64,000 bases of DNA from Bacteroides gallinarum DSM 18171 = JCM 13658 (GTDB taxonomy: Bacteria; Bacteroidota; Bacteroidia; Bacteroidales; Bacteroidaceae), in the NCBI RefSeq assembly GCF_000374365.1, contig NZ_KB894115.1:339898-403897 (forward strand), given 5' to 3'. Position numbers and translations under genes: made by a program. Below are positions 25,530 through 32,944 of the stretch, one piece after another. The notes under the pieces were generated by a model that had not been told where the DNA came from, did not search any database, and worked only from the letters and a program-made list of their open reading frames with translations. Position 1 is the stretch's first letter; every line of letters begins with the position of its first letter.

Positions 25530-25878
25530 GTTGCATTCTACCATAAATCATTATTTATCAACGATTTTTTGCAAATAGAATCACCCATAAAAGGCAGGGT
25601 AAAGTCTTATCCCGTTATACCTGAAATAAGGCCGTTTTCGTCTCCGTCACCGAGTTTTCTACCCTCCACCTATACCCAATATAAGGGAGCAGAAAAAACT
25701 CGAATATGGAAGAATAAACTGTAGGATAGAAAATCTTTACATAGTGAACTAAGTGAATGAAGTGAAGTATTTTTTTATAAATGTATAAATAGAGAAATCA
25801 ATATTGATTATTTTGTCTATAATAGATTATATAGAAATATGCTTCACTTCATTCACTTAGTTCACTTTTTGCTTTATC
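25530..25878. other. Intergenic region with two inverted repeats
   Basis: The first 120 bases show nothing clear. An imperfect hairpin CGAGTTTT (25651-25658)/AAAACTCG (25695-25702) with an inner CTCC/GGAG pair may end transcription of the preceding gene. The second half is occupied by the large iteron-like inverted repeat annotated separately. Confidence 0.6.
25743..25866. repeat. 25-bp perfect inverted repeat built of 9-bp iteron-like units
   Basis: The left arm (25743-25767) is AGTGAACTA, AGTGAATGA, AGTGAAG: three units of AGTGAAnnA. The right arm (25842-25866) is its exact complement. The 74-base spacer is almost pure A/T. Iterons flanking an AT-rich stretch near a helicase-primase operon resemble a replication origin (P4 ori/crr type). 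Alternatives are a terminator for the minus-strand gene that stops at 25879, or a recombination site. Confidence 0.65.
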
Positions 25879-26553
25879 CTATAAAAAGAGTTCGTGAGGA
25901 CAGGTTTCTTTATTGAAGTTTTCTATGGCATCCCATAGTTCTTCCTGATATTCATACAAGGGCTCTATTATGACTTCCGGAAAAGTTTCGTCTGATGCAG
26001 GGGCAAGAGAAAAACCGGAAGTTTCGATTCGGCGGCCGACCTCACTTCTCATCCCGCAAGATTCAATGACCTCAAAAGAATATTCTCCCAAGAACTTCAA
26101 CCGGCAATATTTCCGGGGATACCAACCTATACAGACTATTTCACCTTTGTACAATGAAGAAAACTTGAAATAGTCCATTCCGCTAAATCCCTTCTCCACA
26201 TCGAAATCCGTATTGGTCTGCTTGTACCCATGACAGAAGGTTTCCCAGTCCTTATATCCCAATGCACGGGCCATAAAAGACAGTTTCCCAATGTCCGGAG
26301 TCATTCGCTTTTCCGAATCTTTATCACCCCAATATCTTCGCAGTGTATCGACGCTGATTGTCTCCGATTGCTGGATTGCTTTCCCGTCCTCAAACTTTCG
26401 GGACGGAAAATTCTTCTCGCTCTGTTTCCTTATATACTCGGACAAATCGGAATAGGCATTGTCCGAACTTAAATCTATTCCTGAAACTTTGATTAGTTCA
26501 TTTTTCAGAGTTTCAAAGCGTTCCTTGTCTATCGGTATTCTTTTCTTTGGCAT
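25879..26553 (-). CDS. Bacteroidetes element protein with an LRRYWG-type N-terminal domain
   Basis: 224 residues from MPKKRIPIDK (26553). The N-terminal part (about 1-110) carries TISVDTLRRYWG and LSFMARALGYKDWETFC, a pattern recurring in many Bacteroidetes element proteins and probably a winged or HTH-like DNA-binding fold. The C-terminal part (about 125-195) is strand rich (GEIVCIGWYPRKYCRLKFLGEYSFEVIES). The upstream in-frame ATG at 26658 is rejected since it would overlap the divergent promoter region of the excisionase gene. It probably regulates the replication/excision operon (inference). Confidence 0.6.
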   Translation of the reverse strand: MPKKRIPIDKERFETLKNELIKVSGIDLSSDNAYSDLSEYIRKQSEKNFPSRKFEDGKAIQQSETISVDTLRRYWGDKDSEKRMTPDIGKLSFMARALGYKDWETFCHGYKQTNTDFDVEKGFSGMDYFKFSSLYKGEIVCIGWYPRKYCRLKFLGEYSFEVIESCGMRSEVGRRIETSGFSLAPASDETFPEVIIEPLYEYQEELWDAIENFNKETCPHELFL

Positions 26554-26690
26554 ATCATCATGTTTTTGCAAAGATACAAAACATTGGTTATTAACGATAT
26601 ATGAATCGTGCCTAAATGTGCCCAAACGTGCCTTTTTATGCTCTGTTTCAGACTCCATACCTTTGCATCAAACAAAAAAAAGAAAAGCTC

Positions 26691-27044
26691 ATGACAAGAG
26701 AAAAGACCGATTACAATACTCTGCCGGAACAGATAGACTATCTGATTCAGGAAATTGAAGAAATCAAGAGTATGCTTTCGAGTAAAATGGACAAACCGGA
26801 GAACATACCGAAGTATTTGGACATCGACCAGGCATTGGCTTATATGAGAAATTTGGGATTCCCTATCAGCAAGTCAAAACTATACAAACTGACTTCCGGT
26901 TGCCATATTCCACATAGTAAGTCAAACAGTCGGGTATATTTCCAACCGCAAGAATTGGAAAATTGGGTATCATCGCAGATAAACAAACTTCATAACAAAG
27001 AAACATTATATACATTAAATACCAAAATATATGGAACTAAATGA
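26691..27044 (+). CDS. Excisionase-like helix-turn-helix protein
   Basis: 117 residues: a coiled-coil-like start (LPEQIDYLIQEIEEIKSMLSSK), then a MerR/HTH_17-type DNA-binding domain (about 40-95), with YLDIDQALAYMRNLGFPISKSKLYKLTSGCHIPHSKSNSRVYF (broken here by its own helices) and FQPQELENWVSSQ. This is the form of Bacteroides excisionases that steer integrase toward excision, and it also occurs as a replication regulator. The start at 26691 gives the canonical MTREK N terminus; the gene overlaps the helicase gene by 14 bases. Confidence 0.78.
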   Translation: MTREKTDYNTLPEQIDYLIQEIEEIKSMLSSKMDKPENIPKYLDIDQALAYMRNLGFPISKSKLYKLTSGCHIPHSKSNSRVYFQPQELENWVSSQINKLHNKETLYTLNTKIYGTK

Positions 27045-28650
27045 TTTGATAAATATATGCGCTAAAGAAACGCCCATGCAAAAGTTCATAAGGGGTAAAG
27101 AAATGCTTGGACAAATTATAAAAAGTATGCCTAAAATCCCTTTTGAAGAAATTAAATTGGAAGAATGTTATATGTACAATAGAGAAGACTTGATTCGACA
27201 TGATGATTCAGGGAATCCACATGTAAATGTTCTTCTGAAAGAAAAATTTGTATATATTTCCAAGATATTGAGAAGTATTGCAGACAAGACAGGTTCAGGC
27301 TTATTGGTATTGGATGGTTTTCTGCATTATTATAATGGAGCATATTGGGAAAAGATAGAGGAATCTCTCGCTTCCGATTTACTTGCATTAGTAGCAATAA
27401 AGGCAGGATTCCTACCTATAGAAGCAGAAAGCGAAGTGAATAAGAAAAAGTTGCTCGTCCAATTGGTCTCCGATTATAATTGTCCTCCCCAGAAAGGCAA
27501 TGTTGATACGAATAAACCGAAGATTCTCGTAAACATGAAAAACGGAACTCTTGAATATGAAAATGGAGAATTCAAACTGAGGGATTTTCAAAAAGGTGAC
27601 CTAATCAGATACCAACTTCCATTTAAATATGACCCAGATGCCACATGTGAGAAGTTTGATAAATTCCTTGACGAGGTTTTACCGGAAAAGGCCGCACAAG
27701 ACGTACTTATGGAAATGATTGGCTATTGTTTTATCCCGACAAGCTACTTGAAATTAGAGAGAAGCATGATGTTATATGGCGAAGGGGCAAATGGCAAAGG
27801 AGTAATCTACGAATTGGTAAAGGAGATTCTCGGAAAGGAGCATGTTACGGGGTTTTCTATGGCAGCATTGTCTTTTGATGCCAATACACGAGCCCAGCTT
27901 AGCGGGAAACTCCTGAACTATTCCTCAGAATTGGGTGGAAAGTGTAACCCAGATATGATAAAGAAGCTCATAAGCGGTGAAGATGTTGAAGTAAAAACAT
28001 TATATAAAGATGTGTGGATTTTGCGGGACTATACCTGCAAATTCATATTCAACACAAACTCTTTGCCAAAGGAGACGGAGGCTAACGTCGCATTTTTCAG
28101 GAGGTGGATAATCCTTCCTTTTGACGTGACTATCCCCAAAGAAAAACGTGACAAGAGACTGCCGGACAAGTTAAAAAAAGAATTGCCGGGTATATTCAAC
28201 CGGGTTATAGCAGGTATTCAGCGGCTACTTGAAAATGAGGATTTCACAGAATCCGAATTGGCAAGCCGTATGCTTGAGGAATATAAAGTTCGCTCAAATA
28301 CCGTTCTGCAATTTATTCAGGATGAAGGATGGATTGCAACTGTGCCTCCATCGAACACGGAACGCAAAAATGCAAATATTCAACATATTGAACTCAGTTT
28401 TTTGTATGAAAAATATACTGAATATTGCGAGAAGCAGCATATGCACAGTGCCAATAACCGGACATTTAATGAGCGTATCAAGAAGATGTTCTATGTTCAA
28501 TCCAAGTGTACTAACAATGCAACGTGGGTGTTCTGTGAGAAGAAACAGGAAAAATATAATTATCCGGAATTGGAAAACTTGGAAGATGAAAGCGACCCAG
28601 TAAAAAGTATAATAAATAATCTTCAAAAAAAGAAAAATGAAAAATCCTAA
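27031..28650 (+). CDS. P4-type replicative helicase (D5/phage-plasmid primase family)
   Basis: 539 residues. The D5 N-terminal region (about 90-215) includes LLVLDGFLHYYNGAYWEKI and ILVNMKNGTLEYENGEF. The SF3 helicase core follows (about 225-400): Walker A in MLYGEGANGKGVIYELVKE (GEGANGKG, with Gly instead of Ser/Thr at the last position), Walker B-like LNYSSELG, sensor-like FIFNTNSLP and the arginine-finger stretch FFRRWIILPF. The C terminus is a winged-helix-like tail. It unwinds and replicates the excised element together with the downstream primase, overlapping both neighbours by 14 bases. Confidence 0.88.
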   Translation: MELNDLINICAKETPMQKFIRGKEMLGQIIKSMPKIPFEEIKLEECYMYNREDLIRHDDSGNPHVNVLLKEKFVYISKILRSIADKTGSGLLVLDGFLHYYNGAYWEKIEESLASDLLALVAIKAGFLPIEAESEVNKKKLLVQLVSDYNCPPQKGNVDTNKPKILVNMKNGTLEYENGEFKLRDFQKGDLIRYQLPFKYDPDATCEKFDKFLDEVLPEKAAQDVLMEMIGYCFIPTSYLKLERSMMLYGEGANGKGVIYELVKEILGKEHVTGFSMAALSFDANTRAQLSGKLLNYSSELGGKCNPDMIKKLISGEDVEVKTLYKDVWILRDYTCKFIFNTNSLPKETEANVAFFRRWIILPFDVTIPKEKRDKRLPDKLKKELPGIFNRVIAGIQRLLENEDFTESELASRMLEEYKVRSNTVLQFIQDEGWIATVPPSNTERKNANIQHIELSFLYEKYTEYCEKQHMHSANNRTFNERIKKMFYVQSKCTNNATWVFCEKKQEKYNYPELENLEDESDPVKSIINNLQKKKNEKS

Positions 28651-29554
28651 AGTAAGCTTGTTTCAAAATTACAGGGAAAAACTTCCTGTCAGGCAAGTAA
28701 GGTTATTGGATTGGGTCTGCTCCGACCTTTACAAAGGAGCGGCAGAACACATCCGGTCTATCTTCAATAAAAACGAACAGCGGGAGTTAAAGGCTCAATT
28801 GCCTTGCATTACTCCAAGTGGGATATTCTCCTATTGTTCTGATAAAAATCTGGATTGTCATAGTGGCTTTATCTGCATTGACATTGACGGCGGCAAAGAC
28901 AACCCGGACATTACGGATTTTGAGAGATTGAAGTCGGAGGTAATAAGCGGCATTGAATATGTCGCATATTGTGGCCTGTCAATCAGCGGGAACGGTGTGT
29001 TCTGTCTGATTCCGATAGAATCTCCGCAATTTCACAAAGAGCATTTCTACGCTTTGGAAGAATACTTTCGAGAGAAAGGCATTGTCATTGACTCTTCCTG
29101 CAAAAACGTGTCAAGGCTTAGAGGCGCTTCTTATGATGCCAATCCGTTTTTGAATCCGGATGCAGTAACTTTTGCCGGAAAGATTGAGCAGGCGGTCAAA
29201 AAAATCAAGAAGCATATTCCATCTGAAAATGCTCTGAAAGGACTTGTAACAAAAGGAGTTCAGAGTATACCATTGATTATGGCACCTATATTACAGATGA
29301 TAGAGGTAAATCAGATAGACATAACGGGAAACCGGCACCGCTGGTTTGGCATTGGTTGCGCTTTAGCCAATGAATATGGAGAAGAAGGAAGGGATATTTT
29401 TCATGCCGTCAGTCGCTTCTACAAGAATGATGGTTATTATTACACGAAAGAAGAAACAGACGAGTTGTACGATTCATGCTTAAAGAATTGTCATAAATAC
29501 AATTATAGCATTGGAACATTCTATTATTGGTGCAAAGAATATGGAATGCTGTAA
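28637..29554 (+). CDS. BT4734/VirE_N-type primase-polymerase
   Basis: 305 residues. The archaeo-eukaryotic-primase-like core shows the acidic metal block FICIDIDGG (about 77-85), the nucleotide-binding strand LSISGNGVFCLIPI (about 115-128) and RLRGASYDANPF. A C-terminal PriCT-like helical domain (about 225-305) follows, containing RHRWFGIGCALANEYG and ETDELYDSCLKNCHKYNY. The family (named for B. thetaiotaomicron BT4734) always keeps company with D5-type helicases, as here with a 14-base overlap. It should prime replication of the element. Last gene of the operon. Confidence 0.82.
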   Translation: MKNPKVSLFQNYREKLPVRQVRLLDWVCSDLYKGAAEHIRSIFNKNEQRELKAQLPCITPSGIFSYCSDKNLDCHSGFICIDIDGGKDNPDITDFERLKSEVISGIEYVAYCGLSISGNGVFCLIPIESPQFHKEHFYALEEYFREKGIVIDSSCKNVSRLRGASYDANPFLNPDAVTFAGKIEQAVKKIKKHIPSENALKGLVTKGVQSIPLIMAPILQMIEVNQIDITGNRHRWFGIGCALANEYGEEGRDIFHAVSRFYKNDGYYYTKEETDELYDSCLKNCHKYNYSIGTFYYWCKEYGML

Positions 29555-29643
29555 ATATGATGATGGATATTACTCAGATGTGGTGTATTGAGTCTAACGA
29601 GGGGGAAATTATGAAGAACACACCTTTCACTCTGATTTTATCG

Positions 29644-29690
29644 CGAAGAAAAGGGATAACTACTGGTGTGTAGGTTATCCCTTTTCTTCG
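29644..29690 (+). terminator. 17-bp perfect hairpin after the primase operon
   Basis: CGAAGAAAAGGGATAAC (29644-29660) and its exact complement (29674-29690) around a 13-base loop. There is no T-run afterwards, so it may be a factor-dependent terminator, an mRNA-stabilising end or a protein-binding site. Confidence 0.65.
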
Positions 29691-29816
29691 TACTTGCATT
29701 GCAATGAAAGCCTTAACCTGTGAGGCAATGACTGTCAGAGAAAGAAACAGGATGAAAACCAGTCTGATTTACCGGTGTGTCATGTTTGTCATTGATTGTC
29801 ATCTATTTCCAGAGGC

Positions 29817-29836
29817 TGTGTGCAAATTGTGTGCAA
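29817..29836 (+). repeat. Right copy of the 20-bp arm-type direct repeat
   Basis: Identical to 17254-17273: two TGTGTGCAA units 11 bases apart. It lies about 100 bases inside the attR core. Candidate arm site for integrase or excisionase. Confidence 0.6.
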
Positions 29837-29854
29837 GAAGTTCCCGTATGCAAG

Positions 29855-29888
29855 AAAAAAGCCGTTACAAAACTATTTGTAACGGCTT
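29855..29888 (-). terminator. tRNA terminator supplied by the element
   Basis: Arms at 29859-29871 and 29876-29888 are 13 bp and perfectly complementary (AAGCCGTTACAAA on the plus strand), with a 4-base loop and six T on the minus-strand 3' side. It lies 23 bases beyond the tRNA 3' end and replaces the detached native terminator at 17043-17073. Confidence 0.9.
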
Positions 29889-29910
29889 GATTTTCTTTGT
29901 TTTATATTTC

Positions 29911-29955
29911 GTGGACCAGCCAGGGCTTGAACCTGGGACCTCCAGATTATGAGTC
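29911..29955 (-). repeat. attR: element-borne 3' part of the tRNA gene
   Basis: Matches attL at 43 of 45 positions and completes the intact tRNA. The different T-stem pair (29922 and 29934) keeps pairing, so this half comes from a functional tRNA sequence carried by the element. Confidence 0.88.
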
Positions 29956-29985
29956 TGTTGCTCTAACCAACTGAGCTACAAGTCC
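29912..29985 (-). tRNA. tRNA with CAU anticodon, probably tRNA-Met
   Basis: 74-base cloverleaf read on the minus strand: acceptor GGACTTG/CTGGTCC (one U-U mismatch), D-arm GCTCAGTTGGTTAGAGC, anticodon stem-loop CAGA-CTCATAA-TCTG with anticodon CAU, T-arm CCAGG-TTCAAGC-CCTGG, discriminator A and no encoded CCA. CAU could be elongator Met or the Ile isoacceptor modified to lysidine; I prefer Met but cannot exclude tRNA-Ile2. The 3' half lies inside the element's att site. Confidence 0.85.
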
Positions 29986-30076
29986 GGTGTATCCTTATGT
30001 CGGATATCGGGGACAAAAGTAGTATTTTCTCTTGGAATATGCAAGCATTTCGGGCAAAAATACGACTTCTCCCGGT

Positions 30077-30388
30077 TTAGAATTTATAAGTCCGCTTAGG
30101 ATTTTTGGGAAACCAGCCTTTTTTTACCCGTTCTTCCTGTTCGAAGATTTCTTTGATAGTCCAGAATGACGAGAAGGCAAATACGCCGAGAAGCGAGGCT
30201 ATCAGAATGTTTTCGGTACAGATTGAGGCAATGGCGCCGCCGATTCCCAATAATAGGAAGAACCACCAACATTTGGTTCCCCAGTAATATTCCGCTTTTA
30301 CTACGACGGGGTGGAAAAAACCGATGATGAGGAAGGTACAGATGCCGATGACAAGTCCTGAGAGATGATATTCGTTTAAGAAATCCAT
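30077..30388 (-). CDS. DUF4491 membrane protein
   Basis: 103 residues from MDFLNEYHLSG (30388), with three hydrophobic helices (about 11-25, 41-53 and 56-73) and a conserved tail FEQEERVKKGWFPKNPKR. This is the DUF4491 family, small inner-membrane proteins of Bacteroidetes and Firmicutes without known role. The longer frame reaching 30556 is not used because it would run through the repeat hairpin at 30511-30564. Confidence 0.75.
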   Translation of the reverse strand: MDFLNEYHLSGLVIGICTFLIIGFFHPVVVKAEYYWGTKCWWFFLLLGIGGAIASICTENILIASLLGVFAFSSFWTIKEIFEQEERVKKGWFPKNPKRTYKF

Positions 30389-30510
30389 GTGTATATATAG
30401 AATGGTGAAGTTACGGGATGATAAAGGGATTGAATTGCCGGTATAAATAAAAGGGCAGGTACATGGTACGATAGAGAAACATATGATACGGTGTACCCAA
30501 GATATGAAAA

Positions 30511-30564
30511 GTGATAAAATGGTAGTGCACGTTACGCTGTGTCGCCGCCCTACCACCTTATCAC
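30511..30564. repeat. GTGATAA-type hairpin between DUF4491 and lrp genes
   Basis: GTGATAAAATGGTAG (30511-30525) pairs with CTACCACCTTATCAC (30550-30564), interrupted by a 2-base mismatch. It lies just after the lrp stop and may terminate it. The same GTGATAA/TTATCAC units recur in the repeat at 31140-31275 on the other side of lrp. Confidence 0.6.
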
Positions 30565-30582
30565 TCTACCGTTTTACCTATC

Positions 30583-31047
30583 TTACTTTTCCGGACAAAT
30601 AGGGATTTCCTTCTTAATGCTCTGTTCTAGCGAGATTAAAGTTTCCGTGGCAGTAACACCGGGAATTTCCTGCATCTTGTTGTTCAGTAAATCCATTAAG
30701 TGTTCGTTGTCGCGGGCATATACTTTAGTCAGCATGGTGTACGGGCCGGTGGTAAAATGACATTCCACTATTTCGGGAATTTTTTGCATCTCGGCAACGA
30801 CCGCCTTGTACATAGAGCCTTTTTCCAATTTGATTCCTACATAAGTACAAGTTCTGTACCCCAGGGATTTGGGGTTTACATGATAACCGGAGCCGACAAT
30901 GACCCCCAAATCAATCAGGCGCTGTACACGTTGGTGAATGGCAGCACGCGATACACCGCATTCGGCAGCTACATCCTTAAAAGGAATACGGGCATTTTGG
31001 GAAATGATTTCCAATATCTGCCGGTCGAGATTGTCTATTTTTTCCAT
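30583..31047 (-). CDS. Lrp/AsnC-family transcriptional regulator
   Basis: 154 residues: N-terminal HTH (about 5-50, LDRQILEIISQNARIPFKDVAAECGVSRAAIHQRVQRL split by the turn CGVS) and a C-terminal RAM ligand-binding domain (about 65-145, YVGIKLEKGSMYKAVVAEM, ECHFTTGPYTMLTKVYARD). Full length for the family. It probably senses an amino acid and acts as an octameric DNA-binding protein. It stands alone, flanked by related repeat hairpins on both sides, with no biosynthetic operon next to it. Confidence 0.9.
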   Translation of the reverse strand: MEKIDNLDRQILEIISQNARIPFKDVAAECGVSRAAIHQRVQRLIDLGVIVGSGYHVNPKSLGYRTCTYVGIKLEKGSMYKAVVAEMQKIPEIVECHFTTGPYTMLTKVYARDNEHLMDLLNNKMQEIPGVTATETLISLEQSIKKEIPICPEK

Positions 31048-31139
31048 AATAGTAAATAAGTAAAGTTCTTGTTGTTATCAAATAGTAAGCAAATATAGGG
31101 CTTTATTTTAATTTATCTATAAAATGGAAAGAAAAAAAG

Positions 31140-31275
31140 CATAAAAGTGATAAGGAGATAAAGTGATAGGACAATAAGGTGATAAAGTGACAAAGCGGCG
31201 GGGGCGATAGGATAATAAAACAACAGGACGGTAAAGTACGCTACCTTACCGTCCTGTCACTTTATCGTATTATCG
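31140..31275. repeat. Degenerate GTGATAA repeats and terminator hairpin after the FKBP operon
   Basis: Short units such as GTGATAAGG, AGTGATAGG and GTGATAAAGTGA follow one another from 31146, then a perfect 12-bp hairpin (ACAGGACGGTAA at 31223-31234, complement at 31246-31257), then inverted units (TCACTTTATCG, TATTATCG) to 31275. The whole forms one long imperfect palindrome and probably terminates the FKBP genes on the minus strand. Confidence 0.65.
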
Positions 31276-31277
31276 TT

Positions 31278-32141
31278 TTATTTCTCGATACCTACCAGTT
31301 CCACTTCGAAAATCAGAGTAGAGAACGGTTTGATTTTGCTACCGGTTTCTCTTGCACCGTAAGCTAGCTCCTGCGGGATGTAAAGCTCCCACTTGGAACC
31401 TACGGGCATCATGGTGAGAGCCTCAGTCCAACCTTTGATAACCTGGTTGGCACGGAATGTAGCGGGTTCTTTACGTTTGTAAGAGCTGTCGAACTCAGTT
31501 CCGTCAATCAGAGTACCTTTGTAATTTACTTTCACTTTGCTGGTATCGGCAGGGATTGCGCCGGTTCCCTTAGTGATAATCTTATATTGCAGGCCGCTCG
31601 GAGTAGTTACCACACCCTCTTTGCCCTTATTTTCCGCAAGGAATTTCTCGCCTGCCGCTTTGTTGTCGGCATATTTCTTTTCCAGCGCCTTCGTCTTTAC
31701 GACATCCATTTGAGTCTGCATGAAACTCTGCGCCTCTTCTTTGGTCATGATACCTTTACCCACGACTCCGGCAACGAAACCTGCCAACAGGTTCTCACGG
31801 CTGATAGTCTGTGTGGAGTCCCCGCTGAAAATCTGCTGGTTGAAACCCTCTACCCATTGCTTGCTCACCATTTGCCCGATTTGCAGGCCGGCCATGTAAG
31901 CTACATCTTTCTTATCGATTTTCGTTGCACCTTCGTTGAAACCCTTGATGAATTCCGTCATCTGGGTAGAATCGATACCTTGCTGTGCAAGATACTGTTC
32001 CAGACCTTCGGTACGTGCCATACCGATAGCGTAAGATAATGAGTCGATGTCCGTTTTCAAGTCGGCTTTCGGACTTTGTGCAGTACAAGAAGCCAAGCCG
32101 GCTGCTGCTGCAAGAGCCAAGATAAATGTTACTTTTTTCAT
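31278..32141 (-). CDS. FKBP-type peptidyl-prolyl isomerase lipoprotein (Mip/FkpA-like)
   Basis: 287 residues. A lipoprotein signal ends at the lipidated Cys19 (GLASC). A helical dimerisation domain follows (about 25-165), with several repeats of Asp/Ser-rich helices. The C-terminal FKBP domain (about 185-287) shows VKVNYKGTLIDGTEFDSSYKR, ANQVIKGWTEAL, PVGSKWELYIPQELAYG and FSTLIFEVELVGIEK. It folds or chaperones proline-containing proteins in the periplasm. It lies 13 bases downstream of a second FKBP gene, clearly a tandem duplication within one operon. Confidence 0.93.
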   Translation of the reverse strand: MKKVTFILALAAAAGLASCTAQSPKADLKTDIDSLSYAIGMARTEGLEQYLAQQGIDSTQMTEFIKGFNEGATKIDKKDVAYMAGLQIGQMVSKQWVEGFNQQIFSGDSTQTISRENLLAGFVAGVVGKGIMTKEEAQSFMQTQMDVVKTKALEKKYADNKAAGEKFLAENKGKEGVVTTPSGLQYKIITKGTGAIPADTSKVKVNYKGTLIDGTEFDSSYKRKEPATFRANQVIKGWTEALTMMPVGSKWELYIPQELAYGARETGSKIKPFSTLIFEVELVGIEK

Positions 32142-32154
32142 TTTGCTTTTAAGA

Positions 32155-32748
32155 TTATTTATTTAATACTTTAAGTAGTTCCACTTCAAAAATAAGCGTG
32201 CTGTGTGGAGGAATCATTTCACCTGCCCCTTGTGCGCCATAAGCCAGCTCGCTGGGGATGTACAACTTCCATTTGGCGCCCTCGGGCATCAGTTGCAGGG
32301 CTTCCACCCAGCCCGGAATAACCTGGTTTACGCCGAAGATAGCGGGCTGTCCGCGTTTGATAGAGCTGTCGAACAACGTCCCGTCAATCAGCGTACCTTC
32401 GTAGTGGCATTGCACTTGGTCGGTAGCCTTGGCATATGTGCCTACATTACCTTCGCTGATAACCTCGTATTGGAGTCCGCTGGGCAGAGTTACCACTCCC
32501 GGGCGTTTTTTATTCTCCTCGAGGAACTTCCTGCCCTGCTCGATGTTGGCAGCATTCATTTTCTGTTCCAGTTCTTCGAAATATTTGTTTACTATTTCGC
32601 GGGCTTCCGTGTGGCTGATAACCGTTTGGTTGCCTTCCAATACATCCGTGATTGCTTGTGCGAAGTCATTTACTGCAATGCCCTTAGCACCCATACTTAA
32701 AAGATTCTGACCTATACCGAGGCCGATAGCATAACTGAATTTATCCAT
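32155..32748 (-). CDS. FKBP-type peptidyl-prolyl isomerase (FklB-like)
   Basis: 197 residues without signal peptide, so cytoplasmic. An N-terminal helical domain (about 1-85, FSYAIGLGIGQNLLSMG) precedes an FKBP domain (about 95-197) with VQCHYEGTLIDGTLFDSSIKRGQPA, VNQVIPGWVEALQLMPEG and PHSTLIFEVELLKV. It is the first gene of the pair. A TACTTTTG -7 box is found at 32810-32817 on the minus strand. Confidence 0.92.
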   Translation of the reverse strand: MDKFSYAIGLGIGQNLLSMGAKGIAVNDFAQAITDVLEGNQTVISHTEAREIVNKYFEELEQKMNAANIEQGRKFLEENKKRPGVVTLPSGLQYEVISEGNVGTYAKATDQVQCHYEGTLIDGTLFDSSIKRGQPAIFGVNQVIPGWVEALQLMPEGAKWKLYIPSELAYGAQGAGEMIPPHSTLIFEVELLKVLNK

Positions 32749-32809
32749 AAAAGATTTTGTTGGCGGCCGAAACGATTTCTTTTCCAGCCTATTGCAAATT
32801 AACGAATGG

Positions 32810-32817
32810 CAAAAGTA
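32810..32817 (-). promoter_or_regulatory. -7 box of the FKBP operon
   Basis: Minus-strand TACTTTTG, an exact TAnnTTTG match, 62 bases before the start codon at 32748. No -33 TTTG. Confidence 0.45.
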
Positions 32818-32904
32818 CGTCTTTTATTTGAATGATTTTGTTTTTTTGAGATTAAAAAATCTTAGTAAGTGAAAATAACTTCTTTCTTTTTCGTGCATTA
32901 TTCA

Positions 32905-32936
32905 TACATTTGCGTGGTTATACGAATCTTAAGGAG
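32905..32936 (+). promoter_or_regulatory. Sirtuin promoter -7 box and ribosome-binding site
   Basis: TACATTTG (32905-32912) fits TAnnTTTG. AAGGAG (32931-32936) is a good Shine-Dalgarno. It lies 8 bases before ATG 32945 but only 2 before ATG 32939, which favours the second codon as start. Confidence 0.6.
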
Positions 32937-32944
32937 ATATGAAG

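Larger units (their letters stand above)
29555..29910. other. Right-end non-coding region of the element
   Basis: Holds, in order, a 17-bp perfect hairpin (29644-29690), the right arm-type repeat (29817-29836) and the tRNA terminator (29855-29888). No gene is visible; the short frames here overlap the tRNA or lack coding character. Confidence 0.7.
17083..29955 (+). mobile_element. 12.8-kb integrative element inserted in a tRNA gene
   Basis: Bounded by attL (17083-17127) and attR (29911-29955), with an intact tRNA regenerated at the right end. Contents: PIN/ImmA-type/XRE module, tyrosine integrase, a small acidic protein, a structured RNA and five-gene cargo operon, one further unknown gene, an inverted iteron-like repeat, a Bacteroidetes HTH-type protein, an excisionase-like protein, a P4-type helicase and a BT4734-type primase. 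It is visibly richer in A+T than the flanks. I see no relaxase, coupling protein, or phage capsid, portal or terminase gene, so transfer must rely on another element. The plan (integrase and XRE at one end; excisionase-primase at the other) recalls P4-like and PICI phage satellites, though a mobilizable island with an unrecognised mob gene is possible. Confidence 0.88.

Noticed and set aside
29704..29952. Short frame ending in LEPGTSRL over the tRNA gene
   Set aside because: That ending is the well-known false translation of tRNA sequence.
29912..29985. Initiator tRNA-fMet
   Set aside because: The acceptor has a G1-C72 pair and the anticodon stem lacks the three consecutive G-C pairs of initiators; elongator Met or Ile2 remain possible.
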